DNA of 64,000 bases from Candidatus Phycosocius bacilliformis (GCF_003112735.1 NZ_BFBR01000012.1:1-64000), one strand, 5' to 3'. Counted from the stretch's first letter, positions 7,844 to 17,796 are shown. Notes: generated from the letters alone by a model not told the origin. Translations and numbers: made by a program.

Positions 7844-9736
7844 CTACTCCCGGTTAGAGCCGGGAAGGCGTTCAAGACCTTGGGCACGATCGACCAGTTC
7901 GATGAACTCAGCCCGCAGCCCAAAGGCATCCTCGCCCTTGGCACTCCTCGCAAGGCGGGCCACATCAGCGAAACCAAAGCCCGATCCGATCCACGGGTCT
8001 TGCCGCAGAAGCTGCGCATAACCAGCAACCGACAAAGCAAAGCGGGTGGATTCTGGGGCTGCAGCCAGACTGGTCGCTTCATCCTTCACCGTGATCGGCC
8101 GCTCGATCAGGCGGGATTTGTCCTCGCCGGGCAATTTGTAGCGTAAGCGCAACAACCCAAGTTCGTCAGACTTCGTTGTGGCCTCGCTACCGGGGGCTGC
8201 CCCATAGCGCAGCGGATCGACACTGCCCGGTGCACCGACGGGTGTGATCTCATACAAGGCTGTCACTTGATGGCCTGCACCGATCTCGCCAGCATCGACC
8301 GCATCATTGTTGAAGTCCTCCCGATTAAGGGCACGTGTCTCATAACCGATCAAACGCCATTCTTTGACACGAGCGGGATTGAACTCAACTTGCGCCTTCA
8401 CATCATCCGCGATCGGAAACAGCGTGCCCTGTATCTGATTATCAAAGACTTTGCGGGCTTCCTGCATGGTATCAATATAGGCCGCCGTGCCATTGCCGTT
8501 TTGGGCGAGGCTTTGCATCATCTCGTCATTGTAATTTCCACGGCCAAAGCCGAAGATCGACAGATAAATGCCCTTCTTGCGCTGATCGGCGACATAATTC
8601 TTCAAGGCACGCGGATCGGTGATACCGACATTGAAATCACCATCCGTCATCAAGATGACCCGATTGACCCCGCGCGGATTGAAGTTGCGGGCGGCCAAAT
8701 CATAGGCGAGGCGGATCCCCTCACCTCCAGCCGTCGAACCGCCAGCCTCAAGGGCCTCCAGCGCGCAAACAATATCGCGGGTCTGATTGCCGGGAGTCGG
8801 GTTAAGCACAACACCAGCTGCCCCGGCATACACAACCATGGACACCCGATCCCGCTGGTTGAGATTGGGGGCCATCAGCGCAAGCGCCCGCTTGGCCAGA
8901 GGCAAACGATCTTCCGGCATCATCGACCCTGACACATCCATCAAAAGCGTCAGGTTCAAAGGCGGCCGCTCTCGTCTGGGAATATCATAGCCTGACAGGC
9001 CGATATGGACGATTTGCTTACTCTCCGCCCAGGGCGAGGGCGTCACCACGACTTGGGTCGCAAATGGGGCCGATTTGTCTTGGGGTTTGGCATAGCCATA
9101 ATCAAAATAATTGAGGAATTCCTCCACCCGCACGGCATCAGCAGGTGGAAGGCTTCCGTCACGTACAAAGCGGCGCGCATTGGCATAAGAAGCGGTATCC
9201 ACTTCCATCGCGAAGGTGGAGACTGGACTCTCAGCCGTTTGTTTAACTGGATTGATCGCAGCTGCGGGATAGCGCTCTGTCGAGCGCTCCATCTGCCCGC
9301 CGGCTACCCGCGTCCCTGTTACCACGACCGATGGCATGGTGGCGGATAGACCAATTTTGGATTGGGCCGCACGACTGGTCGCTGGAGCCACCTCAGCCAG
9401 CGCTGCTAGGCTAGGTGGTGGGGGTGGCGGTGGCGGGGGTGGTGGAGACGGTGGGGCAAGTGGTGGCGGGGGTGTTGGATAGCCCGACGTCGGCATCGCG
9501 AGATGACGGCGGTTTTGGCGGTGATAGCGATCAGCGCCCTCGCGGTCGGTCTGCGGGCATTGGTAATTCGTCACATCGCTTGGTGAAGGTGCGCGACCAC
9601 CTAGGCCTGCAACAGGTGCCGCATTGGCAACGCAACCGGCCAACAATGCCGAAATCGACAACATTGCGACCACCTGCCGCCCAAGATAGGTTTGGCGGCT
9701 CAGGCGGTGATACAGGGGGTTGGATTTAAGGGTCAT
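7844..9736 (-). CDS. YfbK-like von Willebrand factor A lipoprotein
   Basis: 630 residues. A lipobox LLAGC puts the acylated Cys at 35. A long proline run lies at about residues 88-109. A VVVTGTR string at 137-143 resembles the segment after TonB boxes. A YfbK-type N-terminal domain (AMEVDTASYANARRFVRDGSLP) is followed by a VWA domain with the metal site DVSGSM at 267-272 and MTDGDFN. The C-terminal region is DUF3520-like. It is probably an envelope protein that binds a ligand through the metal-dependent VWA site; function is unknown. The start is supported by AGGAGG 8 bases upstream. It is divergent from accA. Confidence 0.88.
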   Translation of the reverse strand: MTLKSNPLYHRLSRQTYLGRQVVAMLSISALLAGCVANAAPVAGLGGRAPSPSDVTNYQCPQTDREGADRYHRQNRRHLAMPTSGYPTPPPPLAPPSPPPPPPPPPPPSLAALAEVAPATSRAAQSKIGLSATMPSVVVTGTRVAGGQMERSTERYPAAAINPVKQTAESPVSTFAMEVDTASYANARRFVRDGSLPPADAVRVEEFLNYFDYGYAKPQDKSAPFATQVVVTPSPWAESKQIVHIGLSGYDIPRRERPPLNLTLLMDVSGSMMPEDRLPLAKRALALMAPNLNQRDRVSMVVYAGAAGVVLNPTPGNQTRDIVCALEALEAGGSTAGGEGIRLAYDLAARNFNPRGVNRVILMTDGDFNVGITDPRALKNYVADQRKKGIYLSIFGFGRGNYNDEMMQSLAQNGNGTAAYIDTMQEARKVFDNQIQGTLFPIADDVKAQVEFNPARVKEWRLIGYETRALNREDFNNDAVDAGEIGAGHQVTALYEITPVGAPGSVDPLRYGAAPGSEATTKSDELGLLRLRYKLPGEDKSRLIERPITVKDEATSLAAAPESTRFALSVAGYAQLLRQDPWIGSGFGFADVARLARSAKGEDAFGLRAEFIELVDRAQGLERLPGSNRE

Positions 9737-9891
9737 TGGGCGTGCCTCCTACGCTCTTCTTGATCACTGCTTAGCATCTGGCATGCGCTTAAAGGCTAGG
9801 ATTGGGAGGCTTATGGGCTAAATTGAGGCAAATCTTACCCATCTGCTACTGGCGCGCGCACTTGCCGAAGTGATCAGGGAGGCTTAATCGG

Positions 9892-10902
9892 GTGCCCATG
9901 GTTGACCGTCCCGCATTTCTCGACTTCGAGAAACCCATCGCCGATCTTGAGAAAAAGATCGAAGAGCTGAACGCGACAGCAGAGAAAAGTGGTGCCAAAG
10001 GTGTGCGCACCGAAGTCGCCAAACTGCGCCAAAAGGCCAATCAAGCCCTGGCTGATCTTTATCAGAACCTTGATCCCTGGCGGCGCACCCAAGTAGCCCG
10101 TCACCCCGACCGGCCGCACTTTAAAGATTATGTCGACGAGCTGATCGGGGATTATGTTGAACTGGCCGGCGATCGTAAGTTTGGTGAAGATGCGGCCATT
10201 CTGGGCGGCATGGGCCGATTCCGGGGACGGCGGGTTGTGGTCTTGGGGCATGAAAAGGGGCGCACCACACCTCAACGCCTTAAACACAATTTTGGCATGG
10301 CGCGGCCTGAGGGCTATCGCAAGGCCGTGCGCCTGATGGATATGGCCGACAAGTTTGGCTTGAGTGTTTTGACCTTTGTGGACACGGCTGGGGCCTATCC
10401 CGGCCTTGATGCCGAAGCCCGCGGCCAAGCTGAGGCCATTGCTCGGGCCACCGAACGCTGTCTGACGTTAGGTGTCCCGATGGTGTCAGTGATTACAGGT
10501 GAAGGGGGCTCTGGCGGTGCTGTGGCGATTGCGGCAGCCAATCATGTGCTGATGCTGGAAAATTCGGTCTATTCGGTGATTTCGCCAGAAGGGGCCGCTT
10601 CGATCCTCTATCGTTCCGCAGACCGCGCCAAGGATGCAGCCACGGCCATGAAGATTACCGCCCAAGACCTGTTGGGGTTTGGTGTGATCGACGGCATTAT
10701 TGCCGAGCCGTTGGGAGGGGCCCACCGGGCCCGCGCGAATGCGATCAAGGCCGTCGGTGATGCGGTGGAAAAGGCGCTCTACCAGCTAGAGGGTTTGGAC
10801 GCAGACGGGTTGCGCGCCCAAAGGGCCGACCGCTTCTATCGGATTGGCCGGTCACTGGCGGACTTGCCATCAAGCGCCGATGGTGCGCCCAAAGCGGGCT
10901 AA
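9892..10902 (+). CDS. accA: Acetyl-CoA carboxylase carboxyltransferase subunit alpha
   Basis: Alpha subunit of the carboxyltransferase that moves CO2 from biotin to acetyl-CoA, the committed step of fatty acid synthesis in the cytoplasm. 336 residues with the family start FLDFEKPIADLEKKIEEL, GHEKGR, NFGMARPEGYRKA, DTAGAYPG, and GEGGSGGAVAIA as the CoA/oxyanion region, plus SPEGAASILYRS. GTG 9892 is chosen because GGGAGG at 9877-9882 is nine bases away; the ATG two codons later would be 15 bases away. Its last 33 bases overlap the convergent epoxide hydrolase gene. Confidence 0.97.
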   Translation: MPMVDRPAFLDFEKPIADLEKKIEELNATAEKSGAKGVRTEVAKLRQKANQALADLYQNLDPWRRTQVARHPDRPHFKDYVDELIGDYVELAGDRKFGEDAAILGGMGRFRGRRVVVLGHEKGRTTPQRLKHNFGMARPEGYRKAVRLMDMADKFGLSVLTFVDTAGAYPGLDAEARGQAEAIARATERCLTLGVPMVSVITGEGGSGGAVAIAAANHVLMLENSVYSVISPEGAASILYRSADRAKDAATAMKITAQDLLGFGVIDGIIAEPLGGAHRARANAIKAVGDAVEKALYQLEGLDADGLRAQRADRFYRIGRSLADLPSSADGAPKAG

Positions 10903-12033
10903 GTCTTCTGCAAACAGATCGGGGGCTTCCCACGCGGCAAAATGCCCGCCACGGGCTAGGTTTGACCAATGCCGCAGGTTATAGGCTTCGGCCACCAGAT
11001 CGCGGGGTGGGTTGGGATAGACTTTGTCCCCCGGAAAATTGGCAAAGCCGGTTGGCACATCGATGCGGGTCCCCTTGGGCAGGAAGTAACCGCTGCCCTC
11101 CTCCAGCACCCCGCGATAAAACCACACCGAGGTGGCGAAACGATCGGTCAGCACATAATGGAGAATATTGGTCAGCAGATCCTTCTTGCCAAAAACCGCA
11201 TCAAGCCCGCCACCGGCAGGATCCGACCAAGCTTGGAATTTTTCCAAAATCCAAGCGGCTTGGCCAAAAGGTGTATCGCTCAAAGCCATGGCCAGCATCT
11301 GCGGACGTGTGGTTTGGAGGTGAAAATAGGCACCATGCGCCTGCATCATTGCGGCTGACTTCTGGGCCCAAGCAACGCGCTCGGGTGTGGTTAGACTGGA
11401 CACATCCGGGCGCAGCCCAAGCATATTCAGATGGATACCACTTACGACATCTGCGTGGTCCAGTCCCAGCCAAGCCGTAACAACAGATCCCCAATCGCCA
11501 CCTTGAGCGAGAAAGTGGCGATAGCCAAGCACATCCACCATCAGCTTGCGCCACAGCCCGGCGGTGGTGCGGGGCCCGATCGGCTGTGATGGCCGTCCCG
11601 AAAAGCTATAGCCAGGCAGGCTGGGGATAATCAGATCAAATGCATCATCTGACGATCCGCCGTGACGGCTTGGAAATGCCAATGGCTCAATCACTTTATG
11701 GAACTCAAAAACTGAACCCGGCCAACCATGAGTCAGCAAAAGCGGCCGTTTGCCACCAGCTTCACCCACGACATGGAGAAAATGAAGGTCCTGACCATCG
11801 ATTGTTACCTGAAACTGGGCCCAGCGATTGAGCTCGGCTTCTACGGCCCGCCAATTGTATTCGGCGAGCCAAAAGCGTTGGAAATCCTTGAGCCAGTCCG
11901 TCGCAGCCCCGCGCGTCCAATCATTCGCCGCCTCGCCTTCTGGCGTATCAGGCCAAGTAAAGTCTGCAACTTTCTGCCAGACTGCGGCCAGCTTCTCGTC
12001 CGATATGGCGATCGAAAAAGGGCTTATCTTCAT
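10870..12033 (-). CDS. Epoxide hydrolase (EHN + alpha/beta hydrolase)
   Basis: 387 residues. The N-terminal lid-like epoxide hydrolase N domain (MKISPFSIAI...NDWTRGAATDWLKDFQRFW) precedes an alpha/beta hydrolase with the oxyanion HGWPG at 102-106. The nucleophile is D180 in GGDWG, and the C-terminal GGHFAAWEAP carries the catalytic His. The family opens epoxides to diols through an alkyl-enzyme ester; the substrate is not deducible. It is the last gene of the sulfatase cluster, 34 bases after the upstream sulfatase. Its 3' end overlaps accA by 33 bases. Confidence 0.9.
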   Translation of the reverse strand: MKISPFSIAISDEKLAAVWQKVADFTWPDTPEGEAANDWTRGAATDWLKDFQRFWLAEYNWRAVEAELNRWAQFQVTIDGQDLHFLHVVGEAGGKRPLLLTHGWPGSVFEFHKVIEPLAFPSRHGGSSDDAFDLIIPSLPGYSFSGRPSQPIGPRTTAGLWRKLMVDVLGYRHFLAQGGDWGSVVTAWLGLDHADVVSGIHLNMLGLRPDVSSLTTPERVAWAQKSAAMMQAHGAYFHLQTTRPQMLAMALSDTPFGQAAWILEKFQAWSDPAGGGLDAVFGKKDLLTNILHYVLTDRFATSVWFYRGVLEEGSGYFLPKGTRIDVPTGFANFPGDKVYPNPPRDLVAEAYNLRHWSNLARGGHFAAWEAPDLFAEDLARFGRTIGA

Positions 12034-12067
12034 GCGGAGGCTCTCTTAGGTCGCACCATGGGGAACG

Positions 12068-13735
12068 CTAGTTTGGCCAATAAGCGATGACATCATCCTT
12101 TGTGAAGCGCTGGCCTAGCGGCTTGTCGATCGGAATAGGGCCTTCAAGTGTGGCCGGATAGAGCGGCTTGCGACCGCTGGCCCGGTGATCATCCAACAGC
12201 TTCCTCAGTTCGGCCACCTTATCTGGACGGCTCGCTGCCAAATTGTTCCGCTCTGTTGGATCTGTGGCCAAATCATAGAGAAAGACGCTATTGGGCTTGT
12301 CGACCAGCTGCAGCTTCCAATCCAAATGGCGCACAACGCGGTAGCCGTCACTCTGCCAGAAGATGGTGTCATGCGGCCGTCGGCCACCACCTTTGCCCTG
12401 GGCAAATGGCAGGATATTCACCCCATCGATCGCCACCCCCTTAGGCAGATCGGCCCGGGCAGCAGCTGCCAAAGTCGGCATCAAGTCGATATGTGCGACC
12501 GGGGCTTGGATTTGTAGACCAGCCGGAATTTGACCTGGCCAACTCATGAACATGGGTACGCGGATGCCTCCCTCAAACAAAGTGAGCTTCCAGCCGCGAT
12601 AGGGCTTGTTGATATCAGGCAGGCCAATATAGCCCGGCCCACCATTGTCGCTGGAAAACACGATCAACGTATTGTCCGCCAGACCCTGTTCTTTGAGGGC
12701 GGCCACAATCCGCCCAACACTGCGGTCCAAAGCTGTGATCATGGCGGCATAGACACGCTCGCGCTCAGAACCCATCGGGCCCACCGCATCATAATCTGCT
12801 TTGGTTGCCTGCAAGGGCGTGTGCACGGTCCAATGCGAGAGATTAATGAAGAATGGCCTGTTCTTATTGGCTTTGATCACTTTGATGGTTTCATCCGTCC
12901 AGTAATCTGCCAGATAACCGCCGGGCTTGAACCATGGCCCGTCATTGTAGGAGGCGGCATATTCCATGCGCGCCCACAAAAATTTGTCGATGGGGTCGAA
13001 GTCGACTTTGGCATTGACGACATTGGGGTCATCTTCAGGCAAATGCAGGCCACTCGCCATCAGCAGGCTTTCATCAAAGCCCTGCGCGTTGGGTCCAAAT
13101 TCGGGGCCAAGGCCTGTATGCCATTTGCCGATATGAACTGTGTGATAGCCGCGTGTCTTGAGAACTTCAGCAATGGTAACCTCTGAACCCGGCAAGCCCT
13201 GCTTTTCAAAAGAGGGCATCTCGGCCACACGGTCAGCGTGATAAATCGTCTCTGGCAGACCGCTTTGGCCACGCATGGAGTCTGACACCATTTTCACGGC
13301 ACGGCCCATACCATCGGGGGTAGGGGTAAACTCAAAACCAGTCCGTGTAGGATAGCGCCCGGTCATGATCATGGCGCGGGAGGGTGCACAGCTTGCAGTC
13401 CCCGAATAGGCTTGACGAAATGCCACCCCAGAGCGGGCGAGCGCATCAATGTTTGGCGTTTTGATCTTGCCATTACCAAGACCACCGCCAAAGGCAGAAA
13501 TGTCATTATAGCCTAAATCATCGGCCAGAATGAAAATGATATTGGGCGGACGGTCGGTGCCAGCAGTTTCAGGTGCTGCGGGGCCCTGCATCCAAGCAAT
13601 CGGCTTATTGTCGGGAATATCGGTGCGTTTGCCCGCCGCCACGAGCGTCAAGAGGATGTCTGCTCTGTTGAACCAGGCCACCGCGCCGAGGCCAACAACC
13701 GCGGCCAGCCCCCCCAAAAGGATTTTCTTGATCAT
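12068..13735 (-). CDS. Sulfatase, cysteine type, membrane-anchored
   Basis: 555 residues from ATG 13735. That codon is preceded by a G-rich site and followed by a single N-terminal membrane helix (MIKKILLGGLAAVVGLGAVAWF), which argues against a longer open frame. The enzyme hydrolyses sulfate esters. Metal-site Asp pairs lie in ILADDLGYNDIS (about 69-80). The sulfatase signature is SCAPSRAMIMTGR with C116, the Cys converted to formylglycine, and GKWHTGL is also present. The formylglycine-generating enzyme two genes upstream of the second sulfatase would be its activator. The C-terminus matches family length. It is probably anchored with the active domain in the periplasm. The substrate may be aryl or steroid-like sulfate, but this is inference. 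Confidence 0.93.
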   Translation of the reverse strand: MIKKILLGGLAAVVGLGAVAWFNRADILLTLVAAGKRTDIPDNKPIAWMQGPAAPETAGTDRPPNIIFILADDLGYNDISAFGGGLGNGKIKTPNIDALARSGVAFRQAYSGTASCAPSRAMIMTGRYPTRTGFEFTPTPDGMGRAVKMVSDSMRGQSGLPETIYHADRVAEMPSFEKQGLPGSEVTIAEVLKTRGYHTVHIGKWHTGLGPEFGPNAQGFDESLLMASGLHLPEDDPNVVNAKVDFDPIDKFLWARMEYAASYNDGPWFKPGGYLADYWTDETIKVIKANKNRPFFINLSHWTVHTPLQATKADYDAVGPMGSERERVYAAMITALDRSVGRIVAALKEQGLADNTLIVFSSDNGGPGYIGLPDINKPYRGWKLTLFEGGIRVPMFMSWPGQIPAGLQIQAPVAHIDLMPTLAAAARADLPKGVAIDGVNILPFAQGKGGGRRPHDTIFWQSDGYRVVRHLDWKLQLVDKPNSVFLYDLATDPTERNNLAASRPDKVAELRKLLDDHRASGRKPLYPATLEGPIPIDKPLGQRFTKDDVIAYWPN

Positions 13736-13760
13736 CTTTCCCCCCGTGGCTTTGGAATTC

Positions 13761-14804
13761 TTATCTCTCGAACAAACATTCGCAACCGGTTCCGGCCAGA
13801 ATGGAACAACACACCGCTTGATCATCGTCGGACAAAGCCGCAGCATGCTGCTTGAGCCAAACAAGGCATTTGGCCTGATAGGCGAAGGTTGGCTGGGTCC
13901 AAGCCCGCCCATCAATCTCGGTCTCAACCTCGGCCAGTCCAGCTTGGGCCGCACCGGCATTGGCGATCAGGAAGGGCACATAGACCCGGCCAATTTCACC
14001 CAAGAGCGGTCCTAAATGACTGCGTGCGGCCGTGCGGTCGAGCCAATCTTCCCCTTGCGGCTCAAGACCGGATAAATCCTCCATCCGATCAATCCACGCG
14101 CGCAGCCGCGGTGTATGAGCAGCACACAGGGCAGCCGGTGTTGGATCAACCACGCCCAATTGGGTCAATTGGCCATAGAGGGCAAAATCGCTGGTACCCG
14201 GTCTGGCCCCCATTACATAGCCCCGCGCAGCGATCATGTGGTCCAAAATGGGCAACAGGCGTTGATAGGATTGCTCAATTGTGGATGACGTGGTCGGGTT
14301 AGAACCCACGACATAAAGGCGATCGATCTGGCGGCGAGAAATGAAGGCCGAGGCAGCCTCAGCCGCTTCATCAGGCGTGGTCGGATCATGCCAGAACACC
14401 AATTGCGGCCCAGCGTGCTCGATGTCCTCTGAGCCAGACCAGCGATAATGGAACATCGCTTTGGTAAGCCATTCATCGGCATAGTCCTCAATTAAGTGGT
14501 CGAGAAAGGCCATCACCGGGTCGCTCGGCTGAAGCGCCCGATCAGCCACCACGTGCTCCAACTCAGCCAGGATCGGGGTAGAATCTACTTTAGCGACATG
14601 GCCCCCATCTGGGTTGGGCACATAGACGGTGGGCAAAAGCTTGACCTTCGGTTCAGGAAAGCCCGGCAACGGATTGCGATGGCTGCCCCAATGCAGGGCA
14701 TAGGGAATGTGACGATAACGCAGCGCGGCAATCACTTTACGCGTATAGGGCGACCCTGCTGCACCCAGCACATGTAGTCTGCCGTGAAGGCCAGTCTCGG
14801 TCAT
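13761..14804 (-). CDS. Glutathione S-transferase family protein, extended
   Basis: 347 residues from the ATG at 14804, which overlaps the upstream sulfatase stop as ATGA. The N-terminal thioredoxin-like fold (LHVLGAAGSPYTRKVIAALRYRHIPYALHW) contains SPYTRK at the usual catalytic position. The helical C-terminal domain is much longer than a typical 200-220 residue GST. Likely roles are glutathione conjugation or isomerisation of an electrophilic intermediate. Placed between two sulfatases, it probably handles an organic product of desulfation. The family is clear; the substrate is unknown. Confidence 0.82.
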   Translation of the reverse strand: MTETGLHGRLHVLGAAGSPYTRKVIAALRYRHIPYALHWGSHRNPLPGFPEPKVKLLPTVYVPNPDGGHVAKVDSTPILAELEHVVADRALQPSDPVMAFLDHLIEDYADEWLTKAMFHYRWSGSEDIEHAGPQLVFWHDPTTPDEAAEAASAFISRRQIDRLYVVGSNPTTSSTIEQSYQRLLPILDHMIAARGYVMGARPGTSDFALYGQLTQLGVVDPTPAALCAAHTPRLRAWIDRMEDLSGLEPQGEDWLDRTAARSHLGPLLGEIGRVYVPFLIANAGAAQAGLAEVETEIDGRAWTQPTFAYQAKCLVWLKQHAAALSDDDQAVCCSILAGTGCECLFER

Positions 14805-16654
14805 GGATTTACCTTTGCTTGAGTAGCGCGCCGCTTGCCCATGCGGCGCAGCAAGAACCAGCCCCCGGCAAACACGAGCCCGAGGAAGCCGATCACATAG
14901 CCACCGTAAAACTGCCACTGCCGCTTCAGACTGTTCAGAGCGGCCTGACGTTGAACCTTGTAGCCGGGCGGCAATTCCAGCACACCATTGGCTTTGGCAT
15001 AAGCAGCATAAGCACGTTCAAGATCTGCGCGAACCGCTGGAAGGCTGGCTGAGAGGTCCTGCGTCTGCCCCGGGTCGCGGGTGACATGATACAGCCGCCA
15101 CTGATTATCGCCAAAGGGAGGATTATACTTCACCAACGTATAGTCGCCTTTGGTTATGGCCGCATTGCCAGAGACTTCAATCCCCACGGAGTCCCCAGGC
15201 CCATAAACGCTTTGGGTTTGCCCAGCCAAAACCTGCGCTTGGCTCCGGCCTGAAATCGGCTTGGAGCCCGGAATAGCGGGAATCTCACCAACCAAATCGA
15301 GCAATGTCGGGGTAACATCTTGCACAAAAGCAGGGGCATTGGTCTTTTGCCCCGCTGCGATACCAGGCCCTGCCATGATCATAGGGACGTGAAGGCCGCC
15401 GCTGGAGGTATAGAATTTGAACAAATAACCCGGCGTCGCTACCGCGCTCGCCCATTCAGGTCCGATCCAATTATGACTGCCCCTTTCGCCGAGATTGTCG
15501 AGCCGACGGTTATAGCCATGGGTCCACATCCACTGATTGAAGCCTGGTTCAGCACCCGGATTACTTGGCTCAGGCCCGTTGTCCGAGGTGATAACAAAAA
15601 TGGTGTTTTCTAGCTCACCCTCTGCGCGCAGACGGTCAACAAGACGCCCGATCTCAGCATCCGTCGCCTCTATCATGCCGGCATAGACTTCCATCGCCCG
15701 GGCTTGGAGCTTCTGTTCCTGCGGACTTAAACTGTCCCACCGGCGCATGCTGGGATGCATGGCCGGTGGGCGGGCATTGGGATTGATCAGACCCAACGCC
15801 TTGGCGCGGGCGAAACGGTCCCGCGCAAGCTGTTCCCAGCCGCGATCAAAGCGGCCGGCATATTTTTGTGTGTAGGCGCGCGGCGCTTGAACCGGGATGT
15901 GCACAGCCTGAAATGCAACATAGGCCAGAAAGGGCTGGCCATCCTTTGGGCGCTTGTCGAGATAGCCTAGCACCTTGTCGACAATGACAGTCGACGAAAA
16001 CTGACCTGATGGATAAGCTGTCGGTTTGTCATCTTCAAACCAAGGAGCCTCATTATAGAAGGGCATATAGGGCTTATCATCCCAGTTATCGGCCCCAGAC
16101 GCATCAAGCGCGAAGGAGCGCTGGAATCCATGTGAGCCCGGCAATTGGCCCGGCCCATCGCCCAAATGCCACTTGCCACTCATAAATGTATGATAGCCTG
16201 CCTTGACCAAACGCTCCGGCAAGGTGGCAACATTGGCTTCCAGATGCAGGCCATAGCCCGGCTTGCCGACATGTTCCTTTGGCAGCACCTCCTTGATGGT
16301 CGCAACCCCAGCCTGATGATTGGTCAGGCCCGTCAGCAACATCGCGCGCGAGGGCGAGCATAGTGGCGAGGTGGCATAGCGGGTAAACAAAGTCCCCCTT
16401 CGCCCAATGGCATCGATATGAGGTGTGCTTGCCTCGCCGCCATAAATGCCCAAATCCATGAGGGCAGCATCATCAAACAGGATGATCACGACATTAGGCC
16501 GTTTGACGGGGGTTGAAGACTTAACCTGGCTCAAAGAGGGCCCGGGCAAAATCAGTGCCACCATCATCGCCATCAGAGCAGTCGCGCGCCCGCGGTGAAG
16601 CCGAAGTCTGACACCTTGGCATGAACCGATCCTGCAGGCGGAGTCTATTGGCAT
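14801..16654 (-). CDS. Arylsulfatase-like sulfatase with C-terminal membrane anchor
   Basis: 617 residues. An N-terminal hydrophobic segment (ATALMAMMVALILPGPSLS) is probably a signal. The metal site is IILFDDAALMDLGIYGG. The signature LCSPSRAMLLTGL has C99 as the residue converted to formylglycine, and SGKWHLGD and SDNGPEPSNP follow. A C-terminal helix YVIGFLGLVFAGGWFLLRRMGKRR looks like a membrane anchor with a positive cytoplasmic tail. The active domain would then face the periplasm. AGGA lies about eight bases before the ATG. Nine bases separate it from the MBL gene upstream, and ATGA overlap couples it to the GST. Arylsulfatase is the best class label; the substrate is unknown. Confidence 0.93.
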   Translation of the reverse strand: MPIDSACRIGSCQGVRLRLHRGRATALMAMMVALILPGPSLSQVKSSTPVKRPNVVIILFDDAALMDLGIYGGEASTPHIDAIGRRGTLFTRYATSPLCSPSRAMLLTGLTNHQAGVATIKEVLPKEHVGKPGYGLHLEANVATLPERLVKAGYHTFMSGKWHLGDGPGQLPGSHGFQRSFALDASGADNWDDKPYMPFYNEAPWFEDDKPTAYPSGQFSSTVIVDKVLGYLDKRPKDGQPFLAYVAFQAVHIPVQAPRAYTQKYAGRFDRGWEQLARDRFARAKALGLINPNARPPAMHPSMRRWDSLSPQEQKLQARAMEVYAGMIEATDAEIGRLVDRLRAEGELENTIFVITSDNGPEPSNPGAEPGFNQWMWTHGYNRRLDNLGERGSHNWIGPEWASAVATPGYLFKFYTSSGGLHVPMIMAGPGIAAGQKTNAPAFVQDVTPTLLDLVGEIPAIPGSKPISGRSQAQVLAGQTQSVYGPGDSVGIEVSGNAAITKGDYTLVKYNPPFGDNQWRLYHVTRDPGQTQDLSASLPAVRADLERAYAAYAKANGVLELPPGYKVQRQAALNSLKRQWQFYGGYVIGFLGLVFAGGWFLLRRMGKRRATQAKVNP

Positions 16655-16663
16655 CGCTTTTTC

Positions 16664-17746
16664 CTAATTGTCGATCAAGGCACGCCGAATTGGCCGACCC
16701 TGCGTGTCAAAAGATACCAGTTCACCATCGCGCATGATCCAGATCGGACCTTTAAAGTAGCGTTGCGCATTGCCAAGAAAGGGCCCTTTCAAGGCTTCGA
16801 TGGGCATGGGTGGCACGATATGGGTCAGAGCTATACCCTTTACCCCGGCCTTGGCACCAATCTGGGCAACCTGCTCGGGTGTGGCATGATAAGTCTCAAT
16901 ATCACCCATGACCTTGGACAAGCTAGGTTGACCGGCCTGACTTGCGGCTTTGCCCATGACACGAGTCAATTGCGGGGCAATGGATTCGTGAATGAGAAGA
17001 TTGGCCCCCCTCGCAGCCCGCATGACACAATCACATGCTTTGGTGTCACCACTAATGACCAGGCTTTGCCCCTGATAGGTCACTCGATAGCCGACGGCAG
17101 GCTCCACTGGGCGGTGATCCACGCCAAAGGCTGTAATTTTGACCCCCGCTTGCTGATAGACTTCGCGTTCCTCGCCGATGGCCGGAGCGGCAAAAGCTTT
17201 CGGGGCAAAGCCAAAGCCGGAAGCAGGCACAATATCGCTACCATGATGGGCTATCCGATAGGTCTTGTCCTGACCATAGATCATAGCAAGGCCGGCCGCG
17301 ATCTGCTCGACGCCCGTCGGCCCGTAGAGCGGTAAAGGTTCACGCGCCGCCTTTGTGGCCCAGCGTTGCAGCCCAAGTGCGCCCAACCCATCAATATGGT
17401 CGGAATGAAAATGGGTCAGAAAGACGGCTTCGGTCTGCCCCGGCGGCAGACCCATGATGGTCATGGTCTCTGCCGCCCCCTCACCGGCATCAAAGACAAA
17501 AAGACGCCCCCCGGCAATCACCGCCAAACACGGCCCTGCCCGGGCACGATCGGGCATGGGTGAACCAGTTCCACAAAAGCCCGCATGCAAGCCCGTCTTG
17601 AGATCGGCAAGAGCGGGATGGGCTAAAGCCTGTTCTGCGCCGCGCGACAATAACAGCATGGCCAGTCGATCACGAGCCACATAGCCGGTCACCATGAGGG
17701 CCAACACCAGCCCGATCAGACCTGCAAGAAGATATCTGGCTTTCAT
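16664..17746 (-). CDS. MBL-fold metallo-hydrolase, exported or membrane-anchored
   Basis: 360 residues from ATG 17746, which follows GGAGG with five-base spacing. An N-terminal helix (YLLAGLIGLVLALMVTGYVA) anchors or exports it. The zinc motif HFHSDHIDG lies at about 112-120, with later ligands in HESI and SGDTKACD. The layout is that of RNase Z/AtsA-type beta-lactamase-fold hydrolases, a group that includes alkyl- and arylsulfatases. In this cluster it could be a third sulfatase or an esterase/lactonase. A palindrome 50 bases upstream is a likely operator, and the 93-base gap before it suggests a separate promoter. Confidence 0.87.
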   Translation of the reverse strand: MKARYLLAGLIGLVLALMVTGYVARDRLAMLLLSRGAEQALAHPALADLKTGLHAGFCGTGSPMPDRARAGPCLAVIAGGRLFVFDAGEGAAETMTIMGLPPGQTEAVFLTHFHSDHIDGLGALGLQRWATKAAREPLPLYGPTGVEQIAAGLAMIYGQDKTYRIAHHGSDIVPASGFGFAPKAFAAPAIGEEREVYQQAGVKITAFGVDHRPVEPAVGYRVTYQGQSLVISGDTKACDCVMRAARGANLLIHESIAPQLTRVMGKAASQAGQPSLSKVMGDIETYHATPEQVAQIGAKAGVKGIALTHIVPPMPIEALKGPFLGNAQRYFKGPIWIMRDGELVSFDTQGRPIRRALIDN

Positions 17747-17796
17747 AAGGACCTCCACCAGATTGTCGCATGGCCGCGGGATAGCCTGCACATATA

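Noticed and set aside
8267-8932. 221-residue plus-strand frame
   Set aside because: Shadow of the VWA gene on the opposite strand.
9761-9876. Inverted TGATCACT/AGTGATCA 100 bases apart in the VWA-accA promoter region
   Set aside because: Only eight bases with wide spacing; chance is plausible.
12530-13186. 218-residue plus-strand frame
   Set aside because: Fully antisense to the sulfatase coding region; no family similarity.
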